Translations under genes and position numbers: made by a program
Source: Moraxella sp. K1664
GTDB lineage: Bacteria > Pseudomonadota > Gammaproteobacteria > Pseudomonadales > Moraxellaceae
Length of the DNA stretch: 64,000 nucleotides
NCBI RefSeq assembly: GCF_039693965.1
Contig: NZ_CP155576.1
Coordinates: forward strand, 1,984,001-2,048,000
Direction: 5' to 3'
The notes under the pieces: generated by a model
What the model was told of the DNA's origin: nothing
Databases searched by the model: none
Seen by the model: only the letters and a program-made list of their open reading frames with translations
Shown here: piece after piece, positions 44,785-53,857 of the stretch
Layout: each line of letters begins with the position of its first letter
Position numbering within the stretch: position 1 is the stretch's first letter

Positions 44785-47478
44785 ATGACCGATAGCGTAA
44801 CCCCCGTTGGGATTGTTGATGAATTAAAGCAGTCCTACCTTGACTATGCGATGAGCGTCATCGTCTCTCGTGCCTTGCCTGATGTGCGAGACGGCTTAAA
44901 GCCTGTTCACCGCCGTGTGATGTACGCCATGCACGAGCTGTCCAACGATTATAACAAACCCTACAAAAAATCCGCCCGTGTCGTGGGCGATGTTATCGGT
45001 AAATATCACCCCCACGGCGACACTGCCGTGTATGATGCCATTGTACGTCTTGCCCAGCCGTTTTCTATGCGGTATATGATGGTGGACGGACAGGGCAACT
45101 TCGGCTCGGTGGACGGCGACCCACCTGCCGCCATGCGTTATACCGAAGTGCGTATGCAAAAACTCACGCACCAAATGCTTGCCGACCTTGACAAAGACAC
45201 GGTGGACTGGGAGGACAACTATGACGGCTCCGAAAAAATGCCGTCTGTGCTACCTGCTCGTGTGCCAAACCTGCTTGTCAATGGGGCAACGGGCATTGCA
45301 GTCGGCATGGCGACCAACATGGCACCGCACAACTTGACCGAAGTTGTGAACGCTTGTCTTGCCTATGCCGATAACCCCATGATTACAGGCGATGAGCTGG
45401 CAAGCCACATCAGCGGGCCCGATTTTCCCACAGGTGGTATCATCTATGGGCGGAGCGGGATTTCGGACGCTTATCGCACAGGTAAGGGGCGACTGCACAT
45501 TCGTGGGCGTTATGTCATTGAAAACATGGAAGGTAACTCAAAAGACCGTGAACGCATTGTCTTTACTGAGATTCCTTATCAAGTCAATAAAGCCAAACTC
45601 ATTGAGCAAATCGCCCAACTTGTCAATGACAAAAAATTGGACGGTATCACAGGCGTGCGTGATGAGTCCGACAAAGAGGGTATGCGGATTGCCATTGACC
45701 TAAGACGTGGCGAAAATGCCGAAGTCGTGGTAAATAATTTATTCCTGCAAACGCCCTTAGAATCCAGTTTTAGCATTAACATGGTTGCCCTTGACAACGG
45801 ACAGCCACGCCTTATGACCTTGCACGACCTAATCGCCAGTTTTATCCGTCATCGCCAAGAGGTTGTTACACGCCGTACCATTTTTGAGCTGAATAAAGCC
45901 AAAGCTCGTGGGCATTTGTTAGAGGGCTTGACCATTGCCCTTGCCAATATTGATGACATCATTGAGACCATTAAAAAGTCCGCCAACCGCTCTGAGGCTC
46001 GTGAAAACTTGCTTGGGCATATCTGGCAGGCGGGCAATGTGGTTGCCATGCTAAAAAATGCAGGGGCAACGTCTATCCGCCCCGACATCATCGAGGGCGA
46101 GGATTTAAACGCACCGTTTGGGCTTATCAATGACGACAAAGAATACCGCCTATCGCCCGACCAAGTGAACGCCATTTTGGATATGCAACTGCACCGCTTG
46201 ACAGGATTGGAGCAGGACAAATTGTCCAAAGAATACCAAGAGATTTTGGGCGAGATTGCACGTTTGCAGATGATTTTGGCGGATTTTGACAAACTTATGG
46301 GCGTGATTAAGGCGGAGCTTATCCAAATCCGTGATGATTTTGGCGATGAGCGTAAAACCGACATCGTGGACGCACGAGCCGATTTTAGCCGTGAAGACCT
46401 AATCCCAGAGCAGACGGTGGTCATGACCGTGTCGCATACAGGCTATGCCAAAACCCAAGCCGTGAGCGACTACCAAGCCCAAAAACGTGGCGGAAAAGGC
46501 AAATCAGCGACCGCCATGAAAGAAGATGACGTGATTGAGCATTTATTGGTTACCAGTACGCACGCCCATATTTTGTGTTTTACCAACACAGGGCGAGTGT
46601 TTGGCTTGCGTGGTTTTGAAGTGCCGATTGCGTCTCGTGGCTCAAAGGGCAGACCGCTTGTCAATCTGATTAACATTGACCCAAGCGAGAGCGTAACCGC
46701 CATTTTGCCTGTGGAGAGTCTAGCCGATGACGGTAAATTTGTGTTTTTTGCCACGGCAAGCGGTACGGTTAAACGTGTGGCGTTGTCGCAATTTGCCAAT
46801 TTGCGTGCCAACGGACTAAGAGCCATTGACCTTGTGGACGGTGATACCTTGATTGGTGTGGCGATTACGGACGGCGAGCAAGAGATTATGCTGTTCTCCA
46901 ACGAAGGTAAAGCCATTCGCTTTAAAGAATCCGCCATTCGTGCCATGGGACGTACCGCCAAGGGCGTGCGTGGTATTCGTGTCAATCTCTTAGCTAGTCT
47001 TGGCTTAGACGATGACGAGCCGACCGATGACGATACCGATGATAGTGATAATGACAGCGTGGTGTCGGTCAGTCGTGTGGTGTCGCTCGTGGTTGCCCCA
47101 CAGGCAGGCGAGATTTTGACAGCGTGCGAAAACGGCTATGGCAAACGTACTCCGATTGATGACTATCCGACCAAAGGGCGTGGCGGTCAAGGCGTGATTG
47201 CCATTAAGACATCAGAGCGTAACGGTCAGCTTGTCAAGGCGGTGGCAGTAACAGGCGATGAAGACGTGATTTTGATTTCCGACAAAGGCACGCTTGTCCG
47301 CACACCTGTCGCCCAAATCGCAACCGCAGGACGTAACGCCCAAGGGGTTAAGCTCATTCGCATTGGCGAGAGCGAAACGCTGGTGGGACTTGCATGCGTG
47401 GAGCATGAAGAGCCAAGCGATGATGACAGCGACAGCGAACATGGCGAGATGATAGAAACAAGCCAAGATGGCGAATGA
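44785..47478 (+). CDS. gyrA: DNA gyrase subunit A
   Basis: The 897-residue topoisomerase subunit cuts and rejoins DNA for negative supercoiling. The catalytic tyrosine is Tyr119 (AAMRYTE). The quinolone-resistance region reads [10 protein letters not shown] with Thr80 and Asp84, the residues I know as wild type in Moraxella. The GyrA box QKRGGKGK is near residue 560-570, and the C-terminal beta-pinwheel follows with an acidic insertion [17 protein letters not shown] near residue 755. ATG 44785 was chosen for GGA upstream and the family start. Terminator follows. Confidence 0.97.
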   Translation: MTDSVTPVGIVDELKQSYLDYAMSVIVSRALPDVRDGLKPVHRRVMYAMHELSNDYNKPYKKSARVVGDVIGKYHPHGDTAVYDAIVRLAQPFSMRYMMVDGQGNFGSVDGDPPAAMRYTEVRMQKLTHQMLADLDKDTVDWEDNYDGSEKMPSVLPARVPNLLVNGATGIAVGMATNMAPHNLTEVVNACLAYADNPMITGDELASHISGPDFPTGGIIYGRSGISDAYRTGKGRLHIRGRYVIENMEGNSKDRERIVFTEIPYQVNKAKLIEQIAQLVNDKKLDGITGVRDESDKEGMRIAIDLRRGENAEVVVNNLFLQTPLESSFSINMVALDNGQPRLMTLHDLIASFIRHRQEVVTRRTIFELNKAKARGHLLEGLTIALANIDDIIETIKKSANRSEARENLLGHIWQAGNVVAMLKNAGATSIRPDIIEGEDLNAPFGLINDDKEYRLSPDQVNAILDMQLHRLTGLEQDKLSKEYQEILGEIARLQMILADFDKLMGVIKAELIQIRDDFGDERKTDIVDARADFSREDLIPEQTVVMTVSHTGYAKTQAVSDYQAQKRGGKGKSATAMKEDDVIEHLLVTSTHAHILCFTNTGRVFGLRGFEVPIASRGSKGRPLVNLINIDPSESVTAILPVESLADDGKFVFFATASGTVKRVALSQFANLRANGLRAIDLVDGDTLIGVAITDGEQEIMLFSNEGKAIRFKESAIRAMGRTAKGVRGIRVNLLASLGLDDDEPTDDDTDDSDNDSVVSVSRVVSLVVAPQAGEILTACENGYGKRTPIDDYPTKGRGGQGVIAIKTSERNGQLVKAVAVTGDEDVILISDKGTLVRTPVAQIATAGRNAQGVKLIRIGESETLVGLACVEHEEPSDDDSDSEHGEMIETSQDGE

Positions 47479-47481
47479 TAA

Positions 47482-47507
47482 AAAAGGCGGATTGATGTCC
47501 GCCTTTT
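47482..47507 (+). terminator. Terminator after gyrA
   Basis: AAAAGGCGGA pairs with TCCGCCTTTT, followed by T residues. Confidence 0.9.
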
Positions 47508-47632
47508 TTGTTGGGGTGGGGTTATTGTTTTTTGAATTAATCCACTATCTTATTTTTTAGAAAAAACAAGATAGTATTTTTGGTATTTTGTTTTTATAAT
47601 GCCGGCAGAATAGCAAACCGTTAAGAGATGAC

Positions 47633-48500
47633 ATGAATTTTAGTAATTATATTGTTTATGTAGATGAAAGTGGCGACCATAATTTGGATAACATCAATTC
47701 AAAATACCCTATTTTTGTTTTGGCATTTTGTATTTTTAATAAAAGATACTATAACAACCATACTGTTAAAGACATTCAAAACCTAAAATTTAATTATTTT
47801 GGGCATGACATGATTATTTTACATGAGCGAGATATTCTAAAACGTAAGGGGGTGTTTAATCAGCCCAATGAGATACACCAAGCATTTTTAAATGATATTA
47901 GCGAATTGATGAAAAATAATAAATTTGTTGTCATCGCTTGTGTTATCCGCAAAGATGAACTACCCAAAGCCGATATGGCGGACAACCCTTATCATTTGGC
48001 AATGTCAATGGGGCTTGAACGCTTGTATGATTTTTTGGGTGAAAAAAGACAACAGGATACCCAAACTTTTGTGGTATTTGAACAACGTGGATTGAATGAA
48101 GATAAGTTGTTAAAAGCTGAATTTGAGCGTGTTTGCCAAGATAAATGTTATACTCAATTCATATCAAAACCATACAAAAAACCGTTCGCCCTGAGCTTGT
48201 CGAAGGGTAACGGTTTTTCCTTATCATGGTTCGACAAGCTCACCACGAACGAAAAAACCTTTGTTGTGTTTTGAATAGAATTCACTATATCCATTTCAAC
48301 TGATTTTGGCATCAAAATACGCCAACTCATCAGGTATGCAACTGGCGGATTTAATTGCACGACCCATTGGTAATCATGTATTAAGACCTGCTCAGACTAA
48401 CCGAGCCTTTGATGTTATTAAACATAAATTTTATTGCAAGCATGGAGCAAATCATACAGGGCATGAGTATGAAGATTTGGGGTTGAGAATTTATCCCTAA
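47633..48500 (+). pseudogene. DUF3800 family gene, broken by a REP-like insertion
   Basis: The first part (47633 to about 48170) encodes YIVYVDESGDHNL..., the DUF3800 opening with its conserved DESG, and continues to FISKPYKK. A palindrome of about 70 bases then starts, giving the artefact FALSLSKG and a stop at 48274. The C-terminal domain (SSGMQLADLIARPIGNHVL) resumes in another frame from about 48306 to 48500. DUF3800 proteins are nuclease-like and often sit in defence or mobile regions. The insertion and frame change should abolish the full protein; the N-terminal 180 residues could still be made. Confidence 0.85.
48183..48251. repeat. REP-like palindrome pair with an intact IS110 target
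   Basis: The left unit is CGTTCGCCCTGAGCTTGTCG and the right unit is its inverse type, TTCGACAAGCTCACCACGAAC. GTTCGCC-CT-GAGC at 48184-48196 is exactly the target core occupied by both IS110 copies in this window. It interrupts the DUF3800 gene. Confidence 0.85.
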
Positions 48501-48503
48501 AAC

Positions 48504-48531
48504 AAAAGCCCCAAATTTCTTTGGAGCTTTT
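48504..48531 (+). terminator. Terminator after the DUF3800 pseudogene
   Basis: AAAAGCCCCAAA pairs with TTTGGAGCTTTT apart from one mismatch. The T-run is short. Confidence 0.6.
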
Positions 48532-48928
48532 GCCGACTAGGAATTACGCTTACGCTACCCTGTCCATAGTTATATCTTACCTTTATTTGTGCATAAGGTC
48601 AATGAAAATTACAAAAAAATGTGCATAAAATTGTAAAAATATTTGCATAAAGTAAAAATGTGTGTTAAATCAGTTCCGTAGAGTGCATCCCATGCACCTT
48701 TTAAAAGAAAAAGCATAGTGGTGCTTGAACCCCCGCCACTTTAAATATAAATGCGTAGGAAAAACACAACACCCAAAAATCATACCTTATCATCAGACAA
48801 ATTGCAATTTATCCCCACAAATCCACCAAAGACAAACACCCAAAACCACAACATTTCCCCAACCTGAATTTTTTTCAACTTTTTTTAAAAATATATCAGT
48901 TTTTTTCATCAAAAAAATGTGGTTTAAT
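48532..48928. other. Intergenic, no gene seen
   Basis: AT-rich sequence with a small GTGCATCCCATGCACC palindrome (48681-48696). The palindrome resembles the GGTGCGTACCACACACC sequence near 26910. Two frames of 70-90 codons overlap here and the MITE; neither has a ribosome site. Confidence 0.5.
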
Positions 48929-49131
48929 AGGGCGTGTTGAATCTTTGTATTTGCGATGAAAAATGAGAAAAATCGCACGTTTTTCAAGGAAAAAGTGAAG
49001 TTTGATAGTCGCTCTATCAAACGAGCTTTTGACGCAGAAAAACAAGATTTAGCCATTTTTCATGCAAAAACATTGTTCATACCTAAAATTTTTTAAAATG
49101 TAAAATGTGTTATAAAGGTTCAACACGCCCT
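48929..49131. repeat. MITE copy f (203 bp) upstream of mesX
   Basis: Ends AGGGCGTGTTGAATC and GGTTCAACACGCCCT with TA on both sides. It contains the hairpin GTTTGATAG/CTATCAAAC. It is closest to copy a and ends 36 bases before the mesX start, so it lies in or replaces the promoter region. Confidence 0.88.
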
Positions 49132-49167
49132 ACACACATTCCAAAAACAACCCCGCAAGGTGAAAAA

Positions 49168-50145
49168 ATGACCGTACAATTTCAATGCCGAGTGCATACC
49201 CAGCGTTTTGATGAAAACTATGAGCCAGCCAGTAGCACCCGTTTGACCACCAACTTTGCTAACCTAGCTCGTGGCGAAAACCGCAAACAAAACCTACAAA
49301 ACGCCATTAGAATGATTAACAACCGCTTTAATGACCTAGCGACTTGGGACAACCCAACAAACGACCGCTATTCGGTGCTGATTGACATTGTGTCTATTGA
49401 CATTGACGTGGCAGGCAAGGGCGAATTTTTCTCAGGATTGGAATGGCTAAAAACGTCTGTGGTTGACCACAAAACAGGCAAAACCATTGACGGTATCATC
49501 GGCAACAGCTTTTCATCGTTTGTCCGTGATTATGATTTTAGCGTGCTACTTCGTGAGTACAACAAAGACAAGCCTGAATTTACTGTACCAGAAGGTTATG
49601 GCGATTTGCATGGCAAATTGTTCAAATTCATGGTTGCGTCCGAAGAGTACAAAGCTCAATCCAAAAAACCGCCTGTCCTGTGCCTAAGCGTTGCGACCAC
49701 TCGCACCTATCACAGAACCACCAACACGCACCCGATTTTGGGCGTGGAATATGTGCAAAACGACTATTCATTGACTGATGAATATTTTGCCAAAATGGGC
49801 TTAAAAGTGCGTTACTTTATGCCACCAAAATCGGTTGCTCCGTATGCGTTTTATTTCGATGAAAATGCCGATTTGTTGAACGATTACACCAACTTAGAGC
49901 TGATTAGCACCATTGCGACCATGGAAGCGTTCCAGCGTATCTACCGCCCAGAGATTTATAGTGCCAACTCGGTTGCAGGGCAAGTGTACAAAGGCAGTCT
50001 AACTTATGAAGATTATGCCGTGCCAAAAGTGGATTATGACCGTGTGGAGCGTAACGATTTGGCGGTAAAACAAGGCAAACTTGCCGAAGAGCAGTTTATC
50101 AAGCCCTACAAAGAGATTTTGGACGCTTGGCTTGCTGAAAAATAA
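49168..50145 (+). CDS. mesX: DUF1852 protein MesX, partner of methionine synthase MesD
   Basis: The 325-residue cytosolic protein matches the DUF1852 family (FQCRVHTQRFDENYEP start; YIVSIDIDVAG-like region; HTHPILGVEY near residue 190). Work on folate-independent methionine synthases named such proteins MesX and showed they are needed, with oxygen, by MesD. mesD lies downstream at 51597 past an IS110. ATG 49168 has AAGGTG upstream; the longer frame begins in the MITE. A terminator follows. Confidence 0.8.
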   Translation: MTVQFQCRVHTQRFDENYEPASSTRLTTNFANLARGENRKQNLQNAIRMINNRFNDLATWDNPTNDRYSVLIDIVSIDIDVAGKGEFFSGLEWLKTSVVDHKTGKTIDGIIGNSFSSFVRDYDFSVLLREYNKDKPEFTVPEGYGDLHGKLFKFMVASEEYKAQSKKPPVLCLSVATTRTYHRTTNTHPILGVEYVQNDYSLTDEYFAKMGLKVRYFMPPKSVAPYAFYFDENADLLNDYTNLELISTIATMEAFQRIYRPEIYSANSVAGQVYKGSLTYEDYAVPKVDYDRVERNDLAVKQGKLAEEQFIKPYKEILDAWLAEK

Positions 50146-50151
50146 GAGATG

Positions 50152-50197
50152 AATTTCAATCAGCCGATAAATTTTGGTCGGCTGATTTGAATTTTTT
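50152..50197 (+). terminator. Terminator after mesX
   Basis: CAATCAGCCGA pairs with TCGGCTGATTTG around a short loop and a T-run follows. Since it precedes the IS110, mesX was probably already a separate transcript. Confidence 0.85.
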
Positions 50198-50246
50198 GGT
50201 ATAATGGAGTTTGGTGATAAATGGTTTTCCGTTCGCCCTTGTATCA

Positions 50247-50444
50247 ACCCAACACCAAACCTAGATTATCTGCTAGAATGTTGTTGGGTTATACAAGCAA
50301 AGAGAACACGGGTTCGCCCTTAGTGTCTTAACACTGGTGCTCAGATGGTGTCCTTTGCTTGTCATCTTAACTCTGAATGGTATCTAAGTGCGTTTATTAA
50401 AACAGACACTGCATAAACAAGGCAAGAGACAGATGATACACTAT
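50247..50444 (+). ncRNA. Candidate bridge RNA of IS110 copy 2
   Basis: The sequence and structure are the same as in copy 1, shifted by 23,132 bases: target-loop guides at 50312-50320 and 50339-50344, donor-loop guides at 50377-50385 and 50417-50421. The identical guides agree with the shared GTTCGCC-CT-GAGC target of both copies. Confidence 0.8.
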
Positions 50445-51416
50445 ATTGGCATAGACATCAGCAAAGCAAAGTTTGATGTTGCATTTATAAACCCAAGCAC
50501 AAATAAAGTAAAAACCAAGGTTTTTAACAACAACAAAGCAGGCTTTGATTTACTGCTTGCTTGGTTAAAAACCAATGTCAGCAATCATCTTGATGAGCTA
50601 CACATCATCCTAGAAGCAACAGGGGTTTATCATGAACACCTAAGTGAGTTTCTTGATGATAATAATATCAAGCAAAGCATTGTCAATCCTAACTATGTCC
50701 GCAAATTTGCAGACAGTTTGGGGGTAATCCATAAAACTGATAAAAAAGACAGCATTATTTTATCAAGGTATGGTTATAGCCACAAGCCTGAGGTTTGGGT
50801 AGCACCTAGCATTGAAGCCAAACAGCTAAAAGCTCTATTGGCTCGCTTAGAAGCACTCAAAGAAGATTTGCAACGAGAGCAAAACCGACAAGAGTTGCTC
50901 TTATCACCCAATCTGCCCGATTTGGTTAAAGCATCCATGCAAACAGTCATCAGTGTCCTTCAAGAGGAAATTGCCAAACTCACCAAAGACATTGATGACT
51001 TTGTTGACAAACAACCAAGTTTAAAGCAAGACAAAACCTTACTTGAAACCATTGACGGCATTGGTTCTGTTATTGCCAAAGAAGTGGTATGCTTAATACA
51101 TACCAAACAATTTAAAAAAGCCTCACAGATGGCTTCGTTTTTAGGCTTAATACCCAAACAAAGACAGTCAGGTGTCTTTAAGGGAGCAACCAAACTGTCC
51201 AAACAAGGGCAAGTCTCTTTGCGTGCTAAGCTGTATATGTCTGCAATGAGTGCCATTCGTTATAATAGCACCATTAAGGCATTTTATGAACGATTACAAC
51301 AAAACGGTAAAACCAAAATGCAAGCCTTATGTGCTTGTATGCGTAAATTGGTACATATCTGTTTTGGTGTTATCAAAACCCAAACATCCTTTGAGCAACA
51401 AGTATCTTTAAGTTAG
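50433..51416 (+). CDS. IS110-family transposase, copy 2
   Basis: It encodes the same 327-residue DEDD recombinase as 27301-28284 without any difference I could find. The intact frame and identity suggest recent movement and a functional element. Confidence 0.92.
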   Translation: MIHYIGIDISKAKFDVAFINPSTNKVKTKVFNNNKAGFDLLLAWLKTNVSNHLDELHIILEATGVYHEHLSEFLDDNNIKQSIVNPNYVRKFADSLGVIHKTDKKDSIILSRYGYSHKPEVWVAPSIEAKQLKALLARLEALKEDLQREQNRQELLLSPNLPDLVKASMQTVISVLQEEIAKLTKDIDDFVDKQPSLKQDKTLLETIDGIGSVIAKEVVCLIHTKQFKKASQMASFLGLIPKQRQSGVFKGATKLSKQGQVSLRAKLYMSAMSAIRYNSTIKAFYERLQQNGKTKMQALCACMRKLVHICFGVIKTQTSFEQQVSLS

Positions 51417-51481
51417 TTTGTAAGATACTAGATACCAGATACTTAAAAAACCATTGACTTAGGTGGGGTATCATGGTATCT

Positions 51482-51546
51482 GAGCCATGCCTGCGGGTGA
51501 AAGAAAACCTTTTCATGGTTCGACAAGCTCACCACGAACGGTTTTC
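51482..51546. repeat. REP-like target remnant at the right end of IS110 copy 2
   Basis: GAGCCATGCCTGCGGGTG followed by TTCGACAAGCTCACCACGAAC and GGTTTTC. It parallels 28350-28412 with several substitutions. Confidence 0.7.
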
Positions 51547-51596
51547 TATACCACATCTTTTTAAATAGAAATCATTTTTTAATTTAGGAAAACACA

Positions 51597-52631
51597 ATGA
51601 GCAAAATTTTACTTCCCACTTCCACCGCAGGCAGTTTGCCAAAACCGTCTTGGCTTGCCGAACCTGAAAAACTGTGGTCAGAATGGAAATTTGAAGGCGA
51701 TGAGTTATTACAAGCCAAGCAAGACGCACTTTTGGTATCGCTTGCCGAGCAGACCAGAGCAGGCATTGACATTGTCAGCGACGGTGAGCAGACCCGTCAG
51801 CACTTTGTAACCACGTTTATTGAGCATTTGGACGGTGTGGATTTTAACAAGCGTGAAACTGTCCGCATTCGTAACCGCTATGATGCTTCCGTGCCTAGCG
51901 TGGTAGGCGATGTGTCTCGCCCAAAATCGGTGTTTGTGGACGATGCCAAATTTTTGCGTCAGCATACCGACAAGCTCATCAAATGGGCTCTGCCTGGTCC
52001 GATGACGATGATTGATACCTTGTATGACGGGCATTATAAGAGCCGTGAGAAGCTGGCGTGGGAATTTGCCAAAATCCTAAACGAAGAAGCAAAAGAGCTG
52101 GAAGCGGTAGGCGTGGATATTATTCAGTTTGATGAGCCTGCGTTTAATGTGTTTTTTGATGAGCTAAACGATTGGGGCGTGGCGACCTTGGAGCGTGCCA
52201 TCTCCGGGCTAAAATGCCAAACGGCAGTACATATCTGCTACGGCTACGGCATTAAGGCGAACACCGATTGGAAACAAACTTTGGGCAATGAATGGCGACA
52301 ATACGAAGAGAGTTTCCCAAAACTGCAACAATCCAAAATTGACATCATCTCGCTAGAATGCCAAAATTCTCGTGTGCCAATGGATTTGATTGAACTGATT
52401 CGTGGCAAAACGGTCATGGTTGGGGCGATTGACGTGGCGACCAATGAGATTGAAACGCCTGAACAAGTGGCGGATACTTTGCGTAAAGCCTTGCAATTTG
52501 TGGATGCGGATAAGCTCTACCCAAGCACCAACTGCGGTATGGCTCCACTGTCTCGCACGGTTGCTCGTGGTAAGTTGCACGCTCTTAGCGAAGGGGCGAA
52601 GATTATCCGTAATGAGTTGGCAGGTAAATAA
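51597..52631 (+). CDS. mesD: MetE-like core methionine synthase MesD
   Basis: The 344-residue protein matches the C-terminal catalytic domain of cobalamin-independent methionine synthase, without the N-terminal domain: TAGSLPKPSWL at the start, DGEQTRQHF near residue 60, IIQFDEPAFN near 178, VHICYGYG near 215 with a zinc-ligand His and a Cys, and STNCGMAPLSR near 310 with the second Cys. Short MetE-like proteins beside DUF1852 are the MesD type, which methylate homocysteine without folate. AGGA is upstream of ATG 51597. IS110 copy 2 now sits 116 bp upstream. Confidence 0.82.
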   Translation: MSKILLPTSTAGSLPKPSWLAEPEKLWSEWKFEGDELLQAKQDALLVSLAEQTRAGIDIVSDGEQTRQHFVTTFIEHLDGVDFNKRETVRIRNRYDASVPSVVGDVSRPKSVFVDDAKFLRQHTDKLIKWALPGPMTMIDTLYDGHYKSREKLAWEFAKILNEEAKELEAVGVDIIQFDEPAFNVFFDELNDWGVATLERAISGLKCQTAVHICYGYGIKANTDWKQTLGNEWRQYEESFPKLQQSKIDIISLECQNSRVPMDLIELIRGKTVMVGAIDVATNEIETPEQVADTLRKALQFVDADKLYPSTNCGMAPLSRTVARGKLHALSEGAKIIRNELAGK

Positions 52632-52685
52632 TTGGTAAAAAATGTTGGGGTTTTAAAAATCCCAACCATTATGCCATTTTTATGC

Positions 52686-52708
52686 GTAGGGGCGAATCAC
52701 ATTCGCCC
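52686..52708. repeat. REP-like palindrome
   Basis: GTAGGGGCGAATCACATTCGCCC, one of the dispersed palindromes. A second one (GGGCGAATTGCAATTCGCCC) lies at 52759-52778 inside the next element. Confidence 0.75.
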
Positions 52709-52723
52709 GTATGATTTTTAATT

Positions 52724-52829
52724 TATAGTCAAAACCCAAAATTTGATACGCTTGACAAGGGCGAATTGCAATTCGCCCCTACGGATTATGGGTAATTTGT
52801 ATATCAATTTCAAATGTTGTTTGACTATA
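52724..52829. repeat. Second small TIR element (106 bp)
   Basis: Ends TATAGTCAAAACCCAAAATT and AAATGTTGTTTGACTATA are inverted repeats of about 24 bases with a few mismatches, and a REP-like palindrome is in the middle. The ends differ from the GGGCGTG family. Confidence 0.65.
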
Positions 52830-52887
52830 ATTTGAATGATTTAAAAATAAAAATGGCGTTACACAAAAATAATTTTAAGAAAATAAC

Positions 52888-53379
52888 ATGGTATCAATCA
52901 CAGATTTTAAAGACGCAATGGCAAAACTCACCACCGCTGTTCATGTGGTAACGACAGACGGTGTGGCAGGGCGACATGGCTTTACGGCATCGGCAGTATG
53001 TAGCGTTACCGACACGCCCCCAACTTTGCTTGTGTGTATGAATACAAATATCGGTTTTTATGACAATTTTGTCAAAAATGGCGTGCTTATGGTCAATACC
53101 TTGACTGCCGAGCAGTCGCACTTGTCTAACACGTTCGCATCACGGCTAAATTCTGACGAGCGTTTCACTCATGGCACTTGGGAGACACTTACCACAGGTT
53201 CGCCAATGCTAACTGATGCCTTGATTAGCTTTGATTGCAAGATTAGCGAAGTTAAAGTAGTTGGCACGCATGGGGTATTTATCTGTGAGATTATCGCCAT
53301 TCGTCAAGGCGACAGCGATAAGGCATTGACTTATTTTAACCGTAATTATCATAAAACTGATGACGGCACGGCATTATAA
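52888..53379 (+). CDS. Flavin reductase family protein
   Basis: The 163-residue protein has the flavin reductase-like fold: FKDAMAKLTTAVHVVTT at the start, GFTASAVCSVTDTPPTLLVCMN near residue 30-52, FVKNGVLMVNTL near 72, and CEIIAIRQG near 132. It reduces FMN or FAD with NAD(P)H for a partner oxygenase. Next to MesX/MesD, which needs oxygen, it could supply reduced flavin; this is inference from gene order. A terminator follows. Confidence 0.82.
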   Translation: MVSITDFKDAMAKLTTAVHVVTTDGVAGRHGFTASAVCSVTDTPPTLLVCMNTNIGFYDNFVKNGVLMVNTLTAEQSHLSNTFASRLNSDERFTHGTWETLTTGSPMLTDALISFDCKISEVKVVGTHGVFICEIIAIRQGDSDKALTYFNRNYHKTDDGTAL

Positions 53380-53385
53380 AGGGTA

Positions 53386-53421
53386 AACAAAAAAGCATGG
53401 CGTAAGTTGTGCTTTTTTGTT
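53386..53421 (+). terminator. Terminator after the flavin reductase gene
   Basis: A perfect 12-bp stem, AACAAAAAAGCA with TGCTTTTTTGTT, followed by T residues. Confidence 0.85.
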
Positions 53422-53497
53422 TTGGTGGATTTGTTCCAAAAAATAATATTTTTTACTTCATTCTCAACTTAAAATGGTAAATTATTGATTATTGGTT

Positions 53498-53746
53498 AGG
53501 GCGTGTTGAGTATTGGTATTTGCAATGAAAAATGAGAAAAATTGCCCGTTTTTTAAGGAAAAACAAAGGCTGTGAGTTTTCTATCAGACAAGTTTTTATC
53601 CGACCGCTTAACCAGGTAAATTTTAAGATTTTAACTTAATTTTTTAAATCAAGTGGTCGGATAGCCATTTTTCATGCAAAAATTGATTGATATTGTCAAA
53701 TTTTCATCTTATTTTATAAAAATGTTATCAATGGTAGGCACGCCCT
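53498..53746. repeat. MITE copy g (249 bp) upstream of the parvulin gene
   Basis: Ends AGGGCGTGTTGAGTATTGG and CAATGGTAGGCACGCCCT with TA on both sides. It contains an internal palindrome with CCGACCGCTTAA and AAGTGGTCGG arms, also seen in copies e and h. Confidence 0.87.
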
Positions 53747-53857
53747 AGTAAACCAAGTTTGGTGGTGATATGCCAACCAAGCTAAACCAAAAGGAGTATT
53801 TTATCCTTGACAAATATCATGAATAATACACCAAAACCAACATCCCAAAGGTGTCTT

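Larger units (their letters stand above)
50240..51479 (+). mobile_element. IS110-family element, copy 2
   Basis: It is identical to copy 1 over the full element as far as I can see by eye, with CT cores at 50238-50239 and 51480-51481. The left flank GGTTTTCCGTTCGCC is the same as for copy 1; the right flank GAGCCATGCCTGCGGGTG differs from copy 1 at a few bases, so the flank is a related but separate REP copy. It lies between mesX and mesD. Confidence 0.92.

Noticed and set aside
45012-45054. Quinolone-resistance mutation in GyrA
   Set aside because: The region keeps Thr80 and Asp84, which I take as wild type for Moraxella. Thr is not a mutation here although E. coli has Ser at this place.
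48725-49056. Two overlapping short frames upstream of mesX
   Set aside because: They run into MITE copy f and their translations change with MITE content. No ribosome sites.
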